Under the pieces are notes generated by a model. It did not search any database, was not told the DNA's origin, and saw nothing but the letters and a program-made list of their open reading frames with translations. This document shows positions 44,477-53,391 of a stretch of 64,000 nucleotides of DNA, in pieces. A program made the translations under genes and the position numbers. This stretch comes from Chitinophaga pinensis DSM 2588 (GTDB taxonomy: Bacteria; Bacteroidota; Bacteroidia; Chitinophagales; Chitinophagaceae), in assembly GCF_000024005.1 (NCBI RefSeq), contig NC_013132.1:4520001-4584000 (forward strand), given 5' to 3'. The stretch's first letter is position 1. The number at the start of each line of letters is the position of its first letter.

Positions 44477-46210
44477 ATGAACACCATGCGACTGAAACCT
44501 GCTCTGCTGATTGTAACCTGTTTCCTGCTATATGGCAGCCTGCTCTCCGCACAACAAAAGCGATATGTGATAGACAGTACACTGGAAATTCCATTGAAAG
44601 ATGGGACCGTGCTGAGTTGTATGTTATTGTACCAGGAAGGGGCTAAATTGCCCTTACCGGTCGTATTGCGTGCCAACTGTTATCCCTCTAAATATGATAC
44701 ACTGAGAGCCCAGTATGTAGCAGATAGCGGTTATGCAGGCGTTTTTGTCTATAACCGGGGGAAGTCCCGTTCCAGCGGTAGTTTTTATCCTATGGAAAAT
44801 GATGCTGCCGACAACTACGCGGCTATCGACTGGATCAGTAAACAGTCCTGGTGTAACGGAAAGATCGCTATGTACGGTGGTTCTTATCTGGGCTTCGCAC
44901 AATGGGCAACGGTTAAAAAGATACATCCTGCCCTTAAAACCATCGTTCCGCAGGTCGCTGTAGGCCCTGGTATCGATTATCCCAATCCTGGCGGCATCTT
45001 TCTTACTTACATGCTGCAATGGCTGAAATACGTCCGTAATAACCATTATCTCGATGACGCAACTTTTCTTGATGAAAAGAAATGGAAGCAGCTGAACACT
45101 GATTACCTGTTACGGGGAATGCCTTTCAGTGAATTGGATAATCTGGAAGGAAGCGGCATGGATACCATCTTTCAGCGCTGGATCCAGCATCCGGGAAATG
45201 ATGAATACTGGCAACAGATGACGCCCACACAGGAAGAGTTCTCCCGTATTAATATCCCGATCCTCACTACAACGGGTTATTTTGATGATGATCAGCGGGG
45301 GGCTATCTATTACTATAACATGCATAATAAATATGGTCCCGCAGCTGGTGTGAAAGAACATTATCTGTTTATCGGTCCTTTTGACCATGCCGGGGGGCAA
45401 GGAGGCAAACGCAGAAATCCGATACCTCCCTACGAAATTGATACGGTAGCCATGGTAGATCAGAAGCAACTGGTGCTGGATTGGTTCAATTATACCCTTA
45501 AGGATGGGCCTAAACCGGCTTTTTTACAGGACAGGATCTCGGTATTTGCTATGGGAGAAAATAAATGGCATTATTTCCCCTCACTTGAAAAAATGAACAG
45601 GGACACACTGACCTACTATCTGCCTTCCAGGCAGGAAGAGGCCATGAGTATACGGAAGAGAGGAGGGAAGAAGCCGCTGGTATTGTCTTTTGATGCAGCA
45701 GATACTGTTGACGATACGCTTATCATTTACGATGGAACCAGCTCCCTGGTATCAGAAGCTGTATTTAAAAAGAAATACCTGTTGACACTCACTACGCCGC
45801 CACTGGATCATGATATGATACTGAACGGAAGTATTACGGCTGACCTCTGGCTATCGTCCGGTACGCCTGATGCAGACCTGATGTTTAGCTGGTGGGAAGT
45901 AGACAGCGAAGGTAAACGATGGCCGCTGGCGAATACGGCCCAACGACTCTCATTAAGTATTGATAAGGCCAAACCGGTATTCTGGAAGGAAAATGAGACC
46001 CGGCATATCAGTCTGGAGAACCCGGCCTGGATGTGTAAACAGTTAAAAAAAGGCAGCCGTATCGTAATGACGATCAGTCCGGCCGCTAATCTTTACTGGC
46101 AAAAGAACTATGGCGCCGCAAAGGATGTCAGTCAGCAGACCTTACTGGACGCTTTAATGCATGAAATACACTTCTACCCGGAATCGCATATAAGCATTCC
46201 CGTGATGTGA
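44477..46210 (+). CDS. CocE/NonD-type secreted alpha/beta hydrolase (peptidase S15 family)
   Basis: The 577-residue protein has a signal peptide (LKPALLIVTCFLLYGSLLSA). The catalytic nucleophile is Ser136 in AMYGGSYLGFAQWA. The family's acid is likely in TTTGYFDDDQRG and the His in FIGPFDHAGG. A PepX C-terminal beta-jelly-roll domain covers about residues 390-577 (LILNGSITADLWLSSGTPDADLMF, shortened here to GSITADLWLSSGTPDADL). S15 relatives include X-Pro dipeptidyl peptidase, cocaine esterase and glutaryl-acylases, so the exact substrate is open. It follows the terminator of the SusCD operon, so it is probably expressed separately. ATG at 44486 is an alternative start. Confidence 0.88.
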   Translation: MNTMRLKPALLIVTCFLLYGSLLSAQQKRYVIDSTLEIPLKDGTVLSCMLLYQEGAKLPLPVVLRANCYPSKYDTLRAQYVADSGYAGVFVYNRGKSRSSGSFYPMENDAADNYAAIDWISKQSWCNGKIAMYGGSYLGFAQWATVKKIHPALKTIVPQVAVGPGIDYPNPGGIFLTYMLQWLKYVRNNHYLDDATFLDEKKWKQLNTDYLLRGMPFSELDNLEGSGMDTIFQRWIQHPGNDEYWQQMTPTQEEFSRINIPILTTTGYFDDDQRGAIYYYNMHNKYGPAAGVKEHYLFIGPFDHAGGQGGKRRNPIPPYEIDTVAMVDQKQLVLDWFNYTLKDGPKPAFLQDRISVFAMGENKWHYFPSLEKMNRDTLTYYLPSRQEEAMSIRKRGGKKPLVLSFDAADTVDDTLIIYDGTSSLVSEAVFKKKYLLTLTTPPLDHDMILNGSITADLWLSSGTPDADLMFSWWEVDSEGKRWPLANTAQRLSLSIDKAKPVFWKENETRHISLENPAWMCKQLKKGSRIVMTISPAANLYWQKNYGAAKDVSQQTLLDALMHEIHFYPESHISIPVM

Positions 46211-46213
46211 AGA

Positions 46214-46310
46214 AATTAAGAATTAAGAATTAACAATTAACAATTAAGAATTATCGCGAAGATCTCCGCTGCATTCCAATTCTTAATTGTTAATTCCTAA
46301 TTCTTAATTC
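46214..46310. repeat. Heptamer-repeat palindromic element, copy 1
   Basis: Left arm: tandem 7-bp units ATTAAGA/ATTAACA. Right arm: the complementary units TTCTTAA, TTGTTAA and TTCCTAA. Between them is a core, GCGAAGATCTCCGCTGC at 46256-46272, which returns inverted at 58975-58992. The arms can pair into a long AT-rich hairpin with the core as loop. The element starts four bases after the hydrolase stop. Confidence 0.8.
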
Positions 46311-46327
46311 GTTATCTTTTGACACTA

Positions 46328-46459
46328 TTACTTTATAAGAAAGTATCCTACCGCCAGCCACAAAAGGCCTTTGACCAGAAAGAAGATAAATCCCCAGAAG
46401 CCTATACGTTTAATCCACTTGATAAAGTCGCTTCTGTCAGGGGCCGGGCGTTTTTCCAT
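46328..46459 (-). CDS. Small single-pass membrane protein (43 aa)
   Basis: The minus strand carries an ATG at 46459 and a TAA at 46328-46330, encoding 43 residues. The charged N-terminus (MEKRPAPDRSDFIKWIKR) is followed by one hydrophobic helix (IGFWGFIFFLVKGLLWLAV, ending GYFLIK). The composition, with basic residues before a Trp/Phe-rich helix, is that of a real short membrane protein, and the frame fills the gap between repeat element and the divergent promoter of the next gene. I recall similar short proteins in Bacteroidota but assign no function. It is too short for usual ORF cut-offs. Confidence 0.7.
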   Translation of the reverse strand: MEKRPAPDRSDFIKWIKRIGFWGFIFFLVKGLLWLAVGYFLIK

Positions 46460-46560
46460 AACTCAATACTGCTTACTGCAATTTAAGGATTGTAATGTTT
46501 GTATAAAAATCAGGATACAGCTTGAATACTTAAATCCGCTGATATTCATCCTTTTTTGTA

Positions 46561-46568
46561 TATATTTG
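46561..46568 (+). promoter_or_regulatory. Putative -7 promoter element of the scramblase-like gene
   Basis: TATATTTG matches the Bacteroidetes TAnnTTTG element 32 bases before the ATG at 46601. No good TTTG lies at the -33 distance. It argues against the upstream in-frame ATG at 46556. Confidence 0.5.
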
Positions 46569-46600
46569 CGGCATTCTATAACCAGAACTTGATAAACCTC

Positions 46601-47203
46601 ATGGGACAGACGAAATTACCCGAATTCTTTCAGTATGATGATTTCTTTATTGATGAAAAAGTTGGTCTGCTGAAATTTGCGAACGCTTATAAAGTATTTA
46701 ATCAGGATGGACAGCAGATCGGAAATATCCGCCAGGAAGTACCCCTGCTCCACAAATTCCTCCGCCTATTTCTGAGTAAAGCCATGTTTCCCTTTACATT
46801 GAATATTGCCGATGCCAATGAACAGGTAGTGGCTTCTATACATCGTGGATGGACTTTCTGGATGTCCAAGATCGAAATCCGTGATATGAATGGTGTACCT
46901 GTTGGTGGTATTAAACAGAAATTCAAATTCATGAAGCCCCTGTTTCATATCCTGGATGCTAACGGAGAAGTGCTGGCAGAGATCAAAGGCGACTGGAAAG
47001 CCTGGAACTTCAAGATCGTGGACAAAAATGAAAAAGAACTGGGTGCGATCACCAAGAAATGGGCAGGTGCATTTAAGGAAGTGTTCACTACTGCGGATAA
47101 ATACCGTGTGACCATTGCCGAAGAATGTCCGGAAGATATCAATAAAATGGCTATCGTAGCGGGTGCTATCACCATTGATATGGTATTGAAAGAGTCCAAA
47201 TAA
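46601..47203 (+). CDS. LURP-one-related / phospholipid scramblase-like protein
   Basis: From ATG at 46601 the product has 200 residues. It opens LPEFFQYDDFFIDEKVG and repeats the tubby-like pattern of strand pairs: YKVFNQDGQQIGNIRQE, LNIADANEQVVASIHRG, IEIRDMNGVPVGGIKQK, FHILDANGEVLAEIKGD, FKIVDKNEKELGAITKK. It ends with a hydrophobic helix (MAIVAGAITIDMVLKE). This is the LURP-one/scramblase beta-barrel fold with its buried C-terminal helix. No signal peptide is visible, so it is probably cytoplasmic or membrane-associated. Bacterial members have no settled role. It is a lone gene with its own promoter element and a strong terminator. Confidence 0.83.
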   Translation: MGQTKLPEFFQYDDFFIDEKVGLLKFANAYKVFNQDGQQIGNIRQEVPLLHKFLRLFLSKAMFPFTLNIADANEQVVASIHRGWTFWMSKIEIRDMNGVPVGGIKQKFKFMKPLFHILDANGEVLAEIKGDWKAWNFKIVDKNEKELGAITKKWAGAFKEVFTTADKYRVTIAEECPEDINKMAIVAGAITIDMVLKESK

Positions 47204-47218
47204 CAAAAGATATGAGTA

Positions 47219-47254
47219 AAGGGATGGCACATACACATGTGCCATCCCTTTTTT
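47219..47254 (+). terminator. Intrinsic terminator after the scramblase-like gene
   Basis: AAGGGATGGCACAT and ATGTGCCATCCCTT form a perfect 14-bp stem around an ACAC loop, followed by a T run. Confidence 0.95.
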
Positions 47255-47359
47255 ATTTACCGGAAATCCTCTTCTATGTGCTGCTTATTCCTCATGGCCT
47301 GATATTTGACGAGGTTGCTTTTTAGAGACCATGTTATTGTCCCTTAAAACGCACAACAT

Positions 47360-47956
47360 ATGGAAATCACCAGGCAACAACCACTTTTCTGCATCGGAAT
47401 AGGATGTTCTGCGGGAGGATTGGAATCAGTATGTGACTTTTTTCAACAGGTCGTGGAAAAAACCGGGGCCGCTTATGTCATCGTACCGCATCTGACCAGG
47501 GAATATCCCAGCCGGTTCAGTAAAATCTTACGCAGATTTACCGATATGCCGGTGCATAGGGTGGAGAATGATACCAGGCTTGAGCCTGACCATGTGTATG
47601 TATTAACGGAGGACAAGATGATGATCACGGAGGATGGCTATCTCAAGGTCAGGAGACGTTATCACCGGGAAGTGATCAATAAATCCATCGATATATTTTT
47701 TAAATCCATGGCCAGGTCATTTCAGGAAAATGCGATAGGCGTGATCCTGTCAGGCATGGGGACTGATGGGATAGAAGGAATTAAAACGATAGAAGATTAT
47801 CACGGACTGGTCGTAGTACAGGATCCGGACACGACGGAATTCAATGTCCTGCCGCAGACGGCGATCAATAAGGATGATCCGCATGCGATATTGCCCCCGG
47901 CAGATATCGCCCGTTTTCTGCTCAGGCACCTGGGCGCATATAACAGTTTGACCTGA
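47360..47956 (+). CDS. Stand-alone CheB methylesterase domain protein
   Basis: The 198-residue protein is only the CheB catalytic domain, with no receiver domain. The catalytic triad is Ser17 (GIGCSAGGLES), His44 (VIVPHLTREYPSRF) and Asp136 (GVILSGMGTDGIEG). The motif DPDTTEFNVLPQTAI matches the usual D.. ...MP.A. region. CheB removes methyl groups from receptor glutamates in chemotaxis; in non-chemotactic bacteria it appears with CheR-PAS-kinase proteins in signalling of unknown output. The next gene encodes exactly such a CheR-PAS-kinase, 85 bases downstream. Confidence 0.93.
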   Translation: MEITRQQPLFCIGIGCSAGGLESVCDFFQQVVEKTGAAYVIVPHLTREYPSRFSKILRRFTDMPVHRVENDTRLEPDHVYVLTEDKMMITEDGYLKVRRRYHREVINKSIDIFFKSMARSFQENAIGVILSGMGTDGIEGIKTIEDYHGLVVVQDPDTTEFNVLPQTAINKDDPHAILPPADIARFLLRHLGAYNSLT

Positions 47957-48041
47957 GTTGATTTAATTTTTATATATTATCTTTAGCAGTCCTAATAGTA
48001 TGGGAACATAAAAAAACCAGACACAAACTAAAGCTGTTTGT

Positions 48042-51000
48042 ATGCCAGATACACATTCTGAAGGGGAGTTGAACAGAAGGCGATCTGGTTCGGTACCCAA
48101 TGCTGCCTTAAAAAGCATATTAGCGATCCTTTCTGAATTTTCCGGGGTAGATTTTCTGCAATACAAGATATCCACCATCACCAGAAGGCTTCAGCGAAGA
48201 ATGTCGCTTGTGAATATTCAGCGATTTGAGGAATATCTTACGTTTATAAAGGATAATGAGAACGAGCAGAACATTGTCTACGCAGACCTGCTGATCCACG
48301 TATCATCATTTTTCAGGGACGAAGGGAGTTTTGAATACCTGCTCAGGTTCATACTTCCCCAGGTAGTCAGGTCGGCTCGCGAAAAGGAAGAACAGGTGCG
48401 TATATGGGTCGCCGGATGTGCGACCGGCGAAGAAGCCTACTCCATTGCCATGTGTCTCTACGAACTGATGGGAGATGACCATTTTGCCAGCAACGTAAAG
48501 ATTTTCGCCACAGACCTTTCGGAAGCAGTCATCGCTACTGCCCGTAAGGCTTTCTATACTGCATCACAGGTCGCCGGTGTATCCCCCGAGCGCCTGGAGC
48601 GTTTTTTTGTAGAAGTGGATCAGGGATATGAGATATCAGGCGTCATCAGGGATGCCTGTGTGTTTGCCTGCCACAACATGCTAACAGATCCGCCATTTGC
48701 GAAGCTGAACCTTATCAGTTGCCGTAACGTGCTCATTTATATGCAGCCCGTATTGCAAAAGAAAATGCTGAGCATATTCAACTATGCCCTCAAGGACCGT
48801 GGTTTTCTCTGGCTCGGAAAGTCAGAAACAAACCGGTCTCCGGACCTCTTTGAGATGCCTTCCAAGAAAACGAAGATTTATCTTAAAAAGAATGTAGATA
48901 AATGGACGCTGAGAAGTGCGTTCCCGACTAATAAAAAAATAAAGCATATGACACCAAGCTTTGATCAGGAGAGGGATGAAAATGTAGATGCTCAGAAAGC
49001 GGCCGACAGTATAATACTTTCCATGTATGCACCGTCGGCAGTCCTGCTTAATGAAAAACTGGACATCGTAGAGTTCAGAGGTGTTACCATGCAGTTTTTT
49101 GAGCACGGTCCCGGTAAAGCGAGTCTTAATATCCTGAAACTGGCGCATAGAGACCTCGTGCACAGCCTGCGTAGCGCGCTCAGTCAGGCGCAGTCTACCA
49201 AAAGGAATGTCCGTAAGGATGGGCTGACCATCACCACTGCCTCCGGTACACTCAATGTTTCCTTTGAGATCGTACCGATCAGTAACCTGCACGAAAACTA
49301 CTTCCTCGTTATTTTCAATAATCAGCAGAACGATCTTGTCGGTAACGAAATAGCTGCGAAAAGGGTAGACGTTACAGAAACTGCGGATGAACAGAACCTG
49401 CGTATTTTCCAGCTGGAAAGAGAAGTACAGCGTTATAAAGAAGAACTGCGCGCCGTGGCCGAAGCCTATGAGGCGACAAACGAAGAACTACAGTCTGCCA
49501 ACGAAGAACTGAAAAGTCTGAATGAAGAACTGGAAGTTTCCCAGGAGGAATTACAGGTCATCAATGATGAACTCAGCACCCGTAACAATGATCTGCTGGA
49601 AAGGAACAACCAGCTGAATAATGCGCGCCTGTATGCCGAGTCTATCGTCAATACCGTGCATGAATCCCTGTTGATCCTAGATACCAATATCCGGGTAGTC
49701 AGTGCCAATGCTTCCTTCTACCGATCCTTTAAAATGGAACGTAAGGAGACTGAAGGTAAACTGCTCTACGAACTGGGAAATAAACAGTGGAATACTTCGG
49801 ATCTGCGGTCATTGATGGAAAACCTCCTGACTTCCCGCACGCCGTTCGCTAACTACGAACTGACCTATAAATCCACCGGCAACGGTACCCGTACCATCAT
49901 GATGAACGGGCAGCTGATCACTTCTCAGGACCTGAAAGAAGAACTGATCCTCATTGCCATAGAAGATATTACAGAAGTAAGAGAGGCCAGGGAACGCATC
50001 GCCCGGAAACAGGAAGTGGTTCGTAATAATGAAGAGCGACTGCGGCTTGCACTGGAAGGAACTCGTACCGGTACATGGGACTTCAATCCGCTGTCCAAAG
50101 AACTGGTATTGTCTGACAGAAGCCGGGAGCTTTTCGGTATTACTGCGTTAATGCCACTGGACTTTGACAGCTTCCTCAAAGTGATCCATCCCGCAGATGC
50201 AGCCGCTGCACAGGGCCGTATCTATGCAGCGCTGGCAGGAAAAGATAATGGACAGATCAACGTCGATTTCCGTATCAATATCTCCGAAGAAAAAGTGAAC
50301 TGGATCTCCTGCAAGGCGCAGGTGTTTTTCGATGACCATAACACTGCCGTGCGCGTATTAGGCGTAGTCACGGACGTTACAGAAAGCAAACAGTTTGAAA
50401 AACATTTACAGGAGGTCAATGACCGCCTGAATTTTGCTTTACAGACCGGCCGTCTCGGTTCCTGGGAACTCGATCTCACCTCAGGTGTGATACATGGAAA
50501 CGAGCAATTCAAAAGTAATTACGGACTGGCGTCACAGGCCGGCTTCACGTATGAAAAGCTGCTGGCGATGATCCTGCCGGAAGATGTACGTCGTGCGGAA
50601 GAAGCCCTGCAACATGCCCTGAGTAACCGTATGCTGTATGTGGAAGAGTATCGTATCCGCTGGACGGACAGTTCTGTACACTGGATCGCAGCTACCGGTC
50701 AGGGTGTATATGAGGAGGATGGTTCTGTGAAGAAAATGATCGGTGTCACAATGGATATCACCGAAAGAAAGCTGGCACAGTTACACCTGCAGCAAAGTGA
50801 AGCCTATTTCAGGATGATTGCAGATACCGCACCGGCGATGATCTGGATCGCCGAAAAAGATGGATCCTTCTCCTTCTTTAATAAAGCCTGGCAGAAATAT
50901 ACCGGCCGCTCCCTTGATCAGAATAAAGACAATGGCTGGTACGATATCATGCATCCGGAAGATACCGACAAATGGAAGATCAACTTCAGCCGTTCCTCCC

Positions 51001-51953
51001 GTGACAGAAAGAACTTCTACTCAGAGTTCCGCCTGAAACGCCATGACGGTACCTATCACTGGCTGGCCTGTTCAGGTATCCCGCGGTTTAATTCACAGGA
51101 CGAATTTGTTGGATTTATCGGCGCCTGTACAGATATTGATGATCAGAAGATGGTGGAAGATGCACTGGAAAGAAAAGTGCGGGAAAGAACCATAGCCCTG
51201 GAAGACGCCAATGCGAATCTGTCCAAACGAAATCACGAACTGGAACAGTTTGTATTTATCACCTCGCACGATTTACAGGAACCACTCCGGAAGATCCGCC
51301 TCTTTGCCGATATGCTGGAGAGCGTAAAACCTGGAACACCGACCAAAATAGATACCGCCCAGTACCTGAGAAAGGTAAAACAGTCTGCTATCAGAATGTC
51401 TGACCTGATCAGGGACCTGATCGCCTATTCCCGCCTGGAACTGGGTGAGAATGCCTTCCTGCCGGTGGACCTGAACCAGATCGTCGTCAATGTAATTGAA
51501 GACTTCGAACTGCTGATCCGCGATAAAAATGCGAAAATAGATATCACGGAACTGCCGGTTATAGACGCGGTACCTTTGCAGATGAACCAGTTATTTTATA
51601 ACCTGATCGGTAATGCCTTGAAGTTCTCCATTCCGAACGGAGAGTGCCGCATTACCATCACAGCCAATAAAATATCCGATTCAGAACTGAATGACCTGCC
51701 GCTGCTGCCAAAAGGTCCGGGCTATTACCGGATCATTGTGGCGGATAATGGTATCGGGTTTAATCAGACCTATGCGGACAAGCTCTTTGTTATCTTCCAG
51801 CGACTGAATCAGAAGGAAAAATTCGAAGGAACCGGTATCGGTCTGGCCCTCTGCCGTAAGATCATGGATATTCATAACGGTGATATTCAGGCATTTGGAG
51901 TAGAACAACAGGGTGCAGCCTTTCATATTATTATTCCGGAAACACAACAATAA
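48042..51953 (+). CDS. CheR methyltransferase-PAS-histidine kinase fusion
   Basis: The 1303-residue protein contains a CheR domain at about 20-285 (SAM site VAGCATGEEAYS; LISCRNVLIYM), a PAS-like stretch with a linker, and a long coiled coil at about 450-530 (ATNEELQSANEELKSLNEEL). Four PAS/PAC domains follow, starting near residues 535, 665, 800 and 925 (for example HESLLILDTNIRVVSANASF, PAMIWIAEKDGSFSFFNKAW). HisKA carries His1076 in FITSHDLQEPLRKI and HATPase_c ends with NLIGNALKFS, VADNGIGF and GTGIGLALCRKI. It is thus a soluble multi-PAS kinase fused to CheR. No partner response regulator lies nearby. With CheB it should form a methylation-linked sensory unit. Confidence 0.93.
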   Translation: MPDTHSEGELNRRRSGSVPNAALKSILAILSEFSGVDFLQYKISTITRRLQRRMSLVNIQRFEEYLTFIKDNENEQNIVYADLLIHVSSFFRDEGSFEYLLRFILPQVVRSAREKEEQVRIWVAGCATGEEAYSIAMCLYELMGDDHFASNVKIFATDLSEAVIATARKAFYTASQVAGVSPERLERFFVEVDQGYEISGVIRDACVFACHNMLTDPPFAKLNLISCRNVLIYMQPVLQKKMLSIFNYALKDRGFLWLGKSETNRSPDLFEMPSKKTKIYLKKNVDKWTLRSAFPTNKKIKHMTPSFDQERDENVDAQKAADSIILSMYAPSAVLLNEKLDIVEFRGVTMQFFEHGPGKASLNILKLAHRDLVHSLRSALSQAQSTKRNVRKDGLTITTASGTLNVSFEIVPISNLHENYFLVIFNNQQNDLVGNEIAAKRVDVTETADEQNLRIFQLEREVQRYKEELRAVAEAYEATNEELQSANEELKSLNEELEVSQEELQVINDELSTRNNDLLERNNQLNNARLYAESIVNTVHESLLILDTNIRVVSANASFYRSFKMERKETEGKLLYELGNKQWNTSDLRSLMENLLTSRTPFANYELTYKSTGNGTRTIMMNGQLITSQDLKEELILIAIEDITEVREARERIARKQEVVRNNEERLRLALEGTRTGTWDFNPLSKELVLSDRSRELFGITALMPLDFDSFLKVIHPADAAAAQGRIYAALAGKDNGQINVDFRINISEEKVNWISCKAQVFFDDHNTAVRVLGVVTDVTESKQFEKHLQEVNDRLNFALQTGRLGSWELDLTSGVIHGNEQFKSNYGLASQAGFTYEKLLAMILPEDVRRAEEALQHALSNRMLYVEEYRIRWTDSSVHWIAATGQGVYEEDGSVKKMIGVTMDITERKLAQLHLQQSEAYFRMIADTAPAMIWIAEKDGSFSFFNKAWQKYTGRSLDQNKDNGWYDIMHPEDTDKWKINFSRSSRDRKNFYSEFRLKRHDGTYHWLACSGIPRFNSQDEFVGFIGACTDIDDQKMVEDALERKVRERTIALEDANANLSKRNHELEQFVFITSHDLQEPLRKIRLFADMLESVKPGTPTKIDTAQYLRKVKQSAIRMSDLIRDLIAYSRLELGENAFLPVDLNQIVVNVIEDFELLIRDKNAKIDITELPVIDAVPLQMNQLFYNLIGNALKFSIPNGECRITITANKISDSELNDLPLLPKGPGYYRIIVADNGIGFNQTYADKLFVIFQRLNQKEKFEGTGIGLALCRKIMDIHNGDIQAFGVEQQGAAFHIIIPETQQ

Positions 51954-52009
51954 CATAGTATGGCCGGCACAATAAAAAGCCGGTATCAGCGTAATAGAAG
52001 TATACAATG

Positions 52010-52033
52010 AATGGCTCTCTGCGGGGAGCCATT
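52010..52033 (+). terminator. Hairpin after the CheR-kinase gene
   Basis: AATGGCTC and GAGCCATT form a perfect 8-bp stem with an eight-base loop, 57 bases after the stop. There is no long T run, so confidence is moderate. Confidence 0.45.
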
Positions 52034-52112
52034 TACTGTTTCTAGTATTATGCAAACAGTACCGGTTTAAACCACTGGGAATCAGTCTGTATTATTATTG
52101 GAATTTTTAATA

Positions 52113-52120
52113 TAAATTTG
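52113..52120 (+). promoter_or_regulatory. Putative -7 promoter element of the CBM6-like gene
   Basis: TAAATTTG matches TAnnTTTG, 76 bases before the ATG at 52196. The -33 box is poor. Confidence 0.4.
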
Positions 52121-52195
52121 CGTAATTTTTCGACCTAATTAGTATTTTGGACACTGGTCAGGTTGCCTAAAAGACACCTGACTGATTGAATCGCT

Positions 52196-52657
52196 ATGAG
52201 GCCTATCCTATGTCTTTTTTTCTTGATTGTGCAATTGATTGTCCGGGGACAAACGGCTCCAACACCGCCGTCCGCTACGCCGCCACCTGCCGGTACAACT
52301 GTACCTGCTGCACCGTTAAAGAAAGGCAATTTTGAAACAGAATTTAAGATGAAATCGGGTAGTTACCTGGGCTTTGGTCAGGTTAACCTCGGTATGGGTG
52401 AAATTGGCTTTAAAGTGGTCGTATTTTGTCAGAACAAGGAAAAGAAGAGCGGTAGACTGGAATTCCGTATAGACCGTCCAAAAGGGAAGAAAAGCAGGCG
52501 TATCGGTACCCTGCAGATACCTTACACCGGTGATACCACCTATGCCCTGAAACTGGTCGGAAATCCCAAGTATTCGAATGGGATCCATGACCTCTATCTC
52601 GTGGCGAAAGGAAATCCCTTCAGTATCACCTCGATTACGTTTGTACAGGATTATTAA
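52196..52657 (+). CDS. Small secreted protein with CBM6-like beta-sandwich domain
   Basis: The 153-residue product has a signal peptide (MRPILCLFFLIVQLIVRG) and a Pro/Thr-rich linker (residues about 20-42, APTPPSATPPPAGTTVPAAP). The rest resembles carbohydrate-binding module family 6: GRLEFRIDRPKG, GTLQIPYTGDTTYALKLVG, GIHDLYLVAKGNPFSITSITF. In CBM6 domains the corresponding end reads GxHDLYLxFxG. No catalytic domain is attached, which is unusual; it might be a free lectin-like surface or periplasmic binder. It is flanked by its own promoter candidate and terminator. The CBM6 call is by pattern only. Confidence 0.65.
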   Translation: MRPILCLFFLIVQLIVRGQTAPTPPSATPPPAGTTVPAAPLKKGNFETEFKMKSGSYLGFGQVNLGMGEIGFKVVVFCQNKEKKSGRLEFRIDRPKGKKSRRIGTLQIPYTGDTTYALKLVGNPKYSNGIHDLYLVAKGNPFSITSITFVQDY

Positions 52658-52677
52658 ATAATATCTTTTTCAATATC

Positions 52678-52707
52678 AGGCCGGGAGGAATACTTCCGGC
52701 CTTTTTT
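52678..52707 (+). terminator. Intrinsic terminator after the CBM6-like gene
   Basis: AGGCCGG and CCGGCCT pair around an 11-base loop and are followed by six T residues. Confidence 0.88.
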
Positions 52708-52750
52708 ATGTGTTGTCATCGGGCAGATATCGCTTAGATAAGGGTCACCT

Positions 52751-52789
52751 TTCGTTAATCCTTCGTTCACGCAACGAAGGATTAACGAA
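52751..52789. repeat. Long palindrome between convergent genes
   Basis: TTCGTTAATCCTTCGTT at 52751-52767 and its perfect complement at 52773-52789 flank a CACGC loop, a 17-bp perfect stem. Each arm itself contains a direct TTCGTT repeat. No T run follows. It lies 36 bases from the end of the minus-strand gene and may be a REP-like or mRNA-end structure. Confidence 0.8.
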
Positions 52790-52824
52790 GGATAACTATA
52801 GGCTGACTATTATCAGAAAGAAGA

Positions 52825-53391
52825 TTATACACCAAAGGAAACATTATTTACTGCATTTCTCACCTCATTGCCTGATATATTTTCTGCTGACATATAATCA
52901 GCTATAGACAATTGCGCCTGTAATTTCACCAGGAATGTCTGCACAGGTTGTTGGGTGATCTGTTGTAACTGATTGCCTGTTGAAAGCACCAGGTAGTCAC
53001 CGGCAATTCCTAATAGTGTAAGCGCATCGGTTGTATAGGTAATAGCCACCTTATGCGCCCGCTTATCGCTGATGTCGGAAGCGATGATCTCAAACTGGTG
53101 ACCAGTAAACAGCAGCGGTCTGTCCTGGTTGTCTGTCAGTCCGGGAATACGCTGCTGCAGTGACCGGATAAACAGTCCTACGGAAAAACCTACTTTATAA
53201 TGCAGGGAGGCCGCCTTAGGATTGGCCTTACGTACCTCTTCCAGGGTACTGAATTGCTGGTCCCGGTTGTATGCCTGTACCTGTAGGAGAAATTCATTAT
53301 AACTCTCATTAAATACCTCTTTTTCGAAAGTCGTCTGCGCTGCGGCATCGATAATCTGACGGTAGGAGAGTCTGATCAGTGCTTTTTCCAT
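52825..53391 (-). CDS. Conserved-looking hypothetical protein, 188 aa
   Basis: I do not recognise this protein. The 188 residues lack a signal peptide and membrane segments, so it is probably cytoplasmic. The first 90 residues look mainly helical (IDAAAQTTFEKEVFNESYNE, STLEEVRKANPKAA). A central part (HKVAITYTTDALTLLGIAGD) reads like alternating strands, and the end is helical again (FLVKLQAQLSIADYM). Length and codon use match neighbours and the frame is uninterrupted. It is convergent with the CBM6-like gene and divergent from the second SusC gene, so it is probably a single-gene unit. Confidence 0.6.
   Translation of the reverse strand: MEKALIRLSYRQIIDAAAQTTFEKEVFNESYNEFLLQVQAYNRDQQFSTLEEVRKANPKAASLHYKVGFSVGLFIRSLQQRIPGLTDNQDRPLLFTGHQFEIIASDISDKRAHKVAITYTTDALTLLGIAGDYLVLSTGNQLQQITQQPVQTFLVKLQAQLSIADYMSAENISGNEVRNAVNNVSFGV

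Noticed and set aside
46371..46592. Plus-strand 73-codon frame
   Set aside because: Its composition is poor and it overlaps the better minus-strand 43-codon gene and the promoter of the scramblase-like gene.
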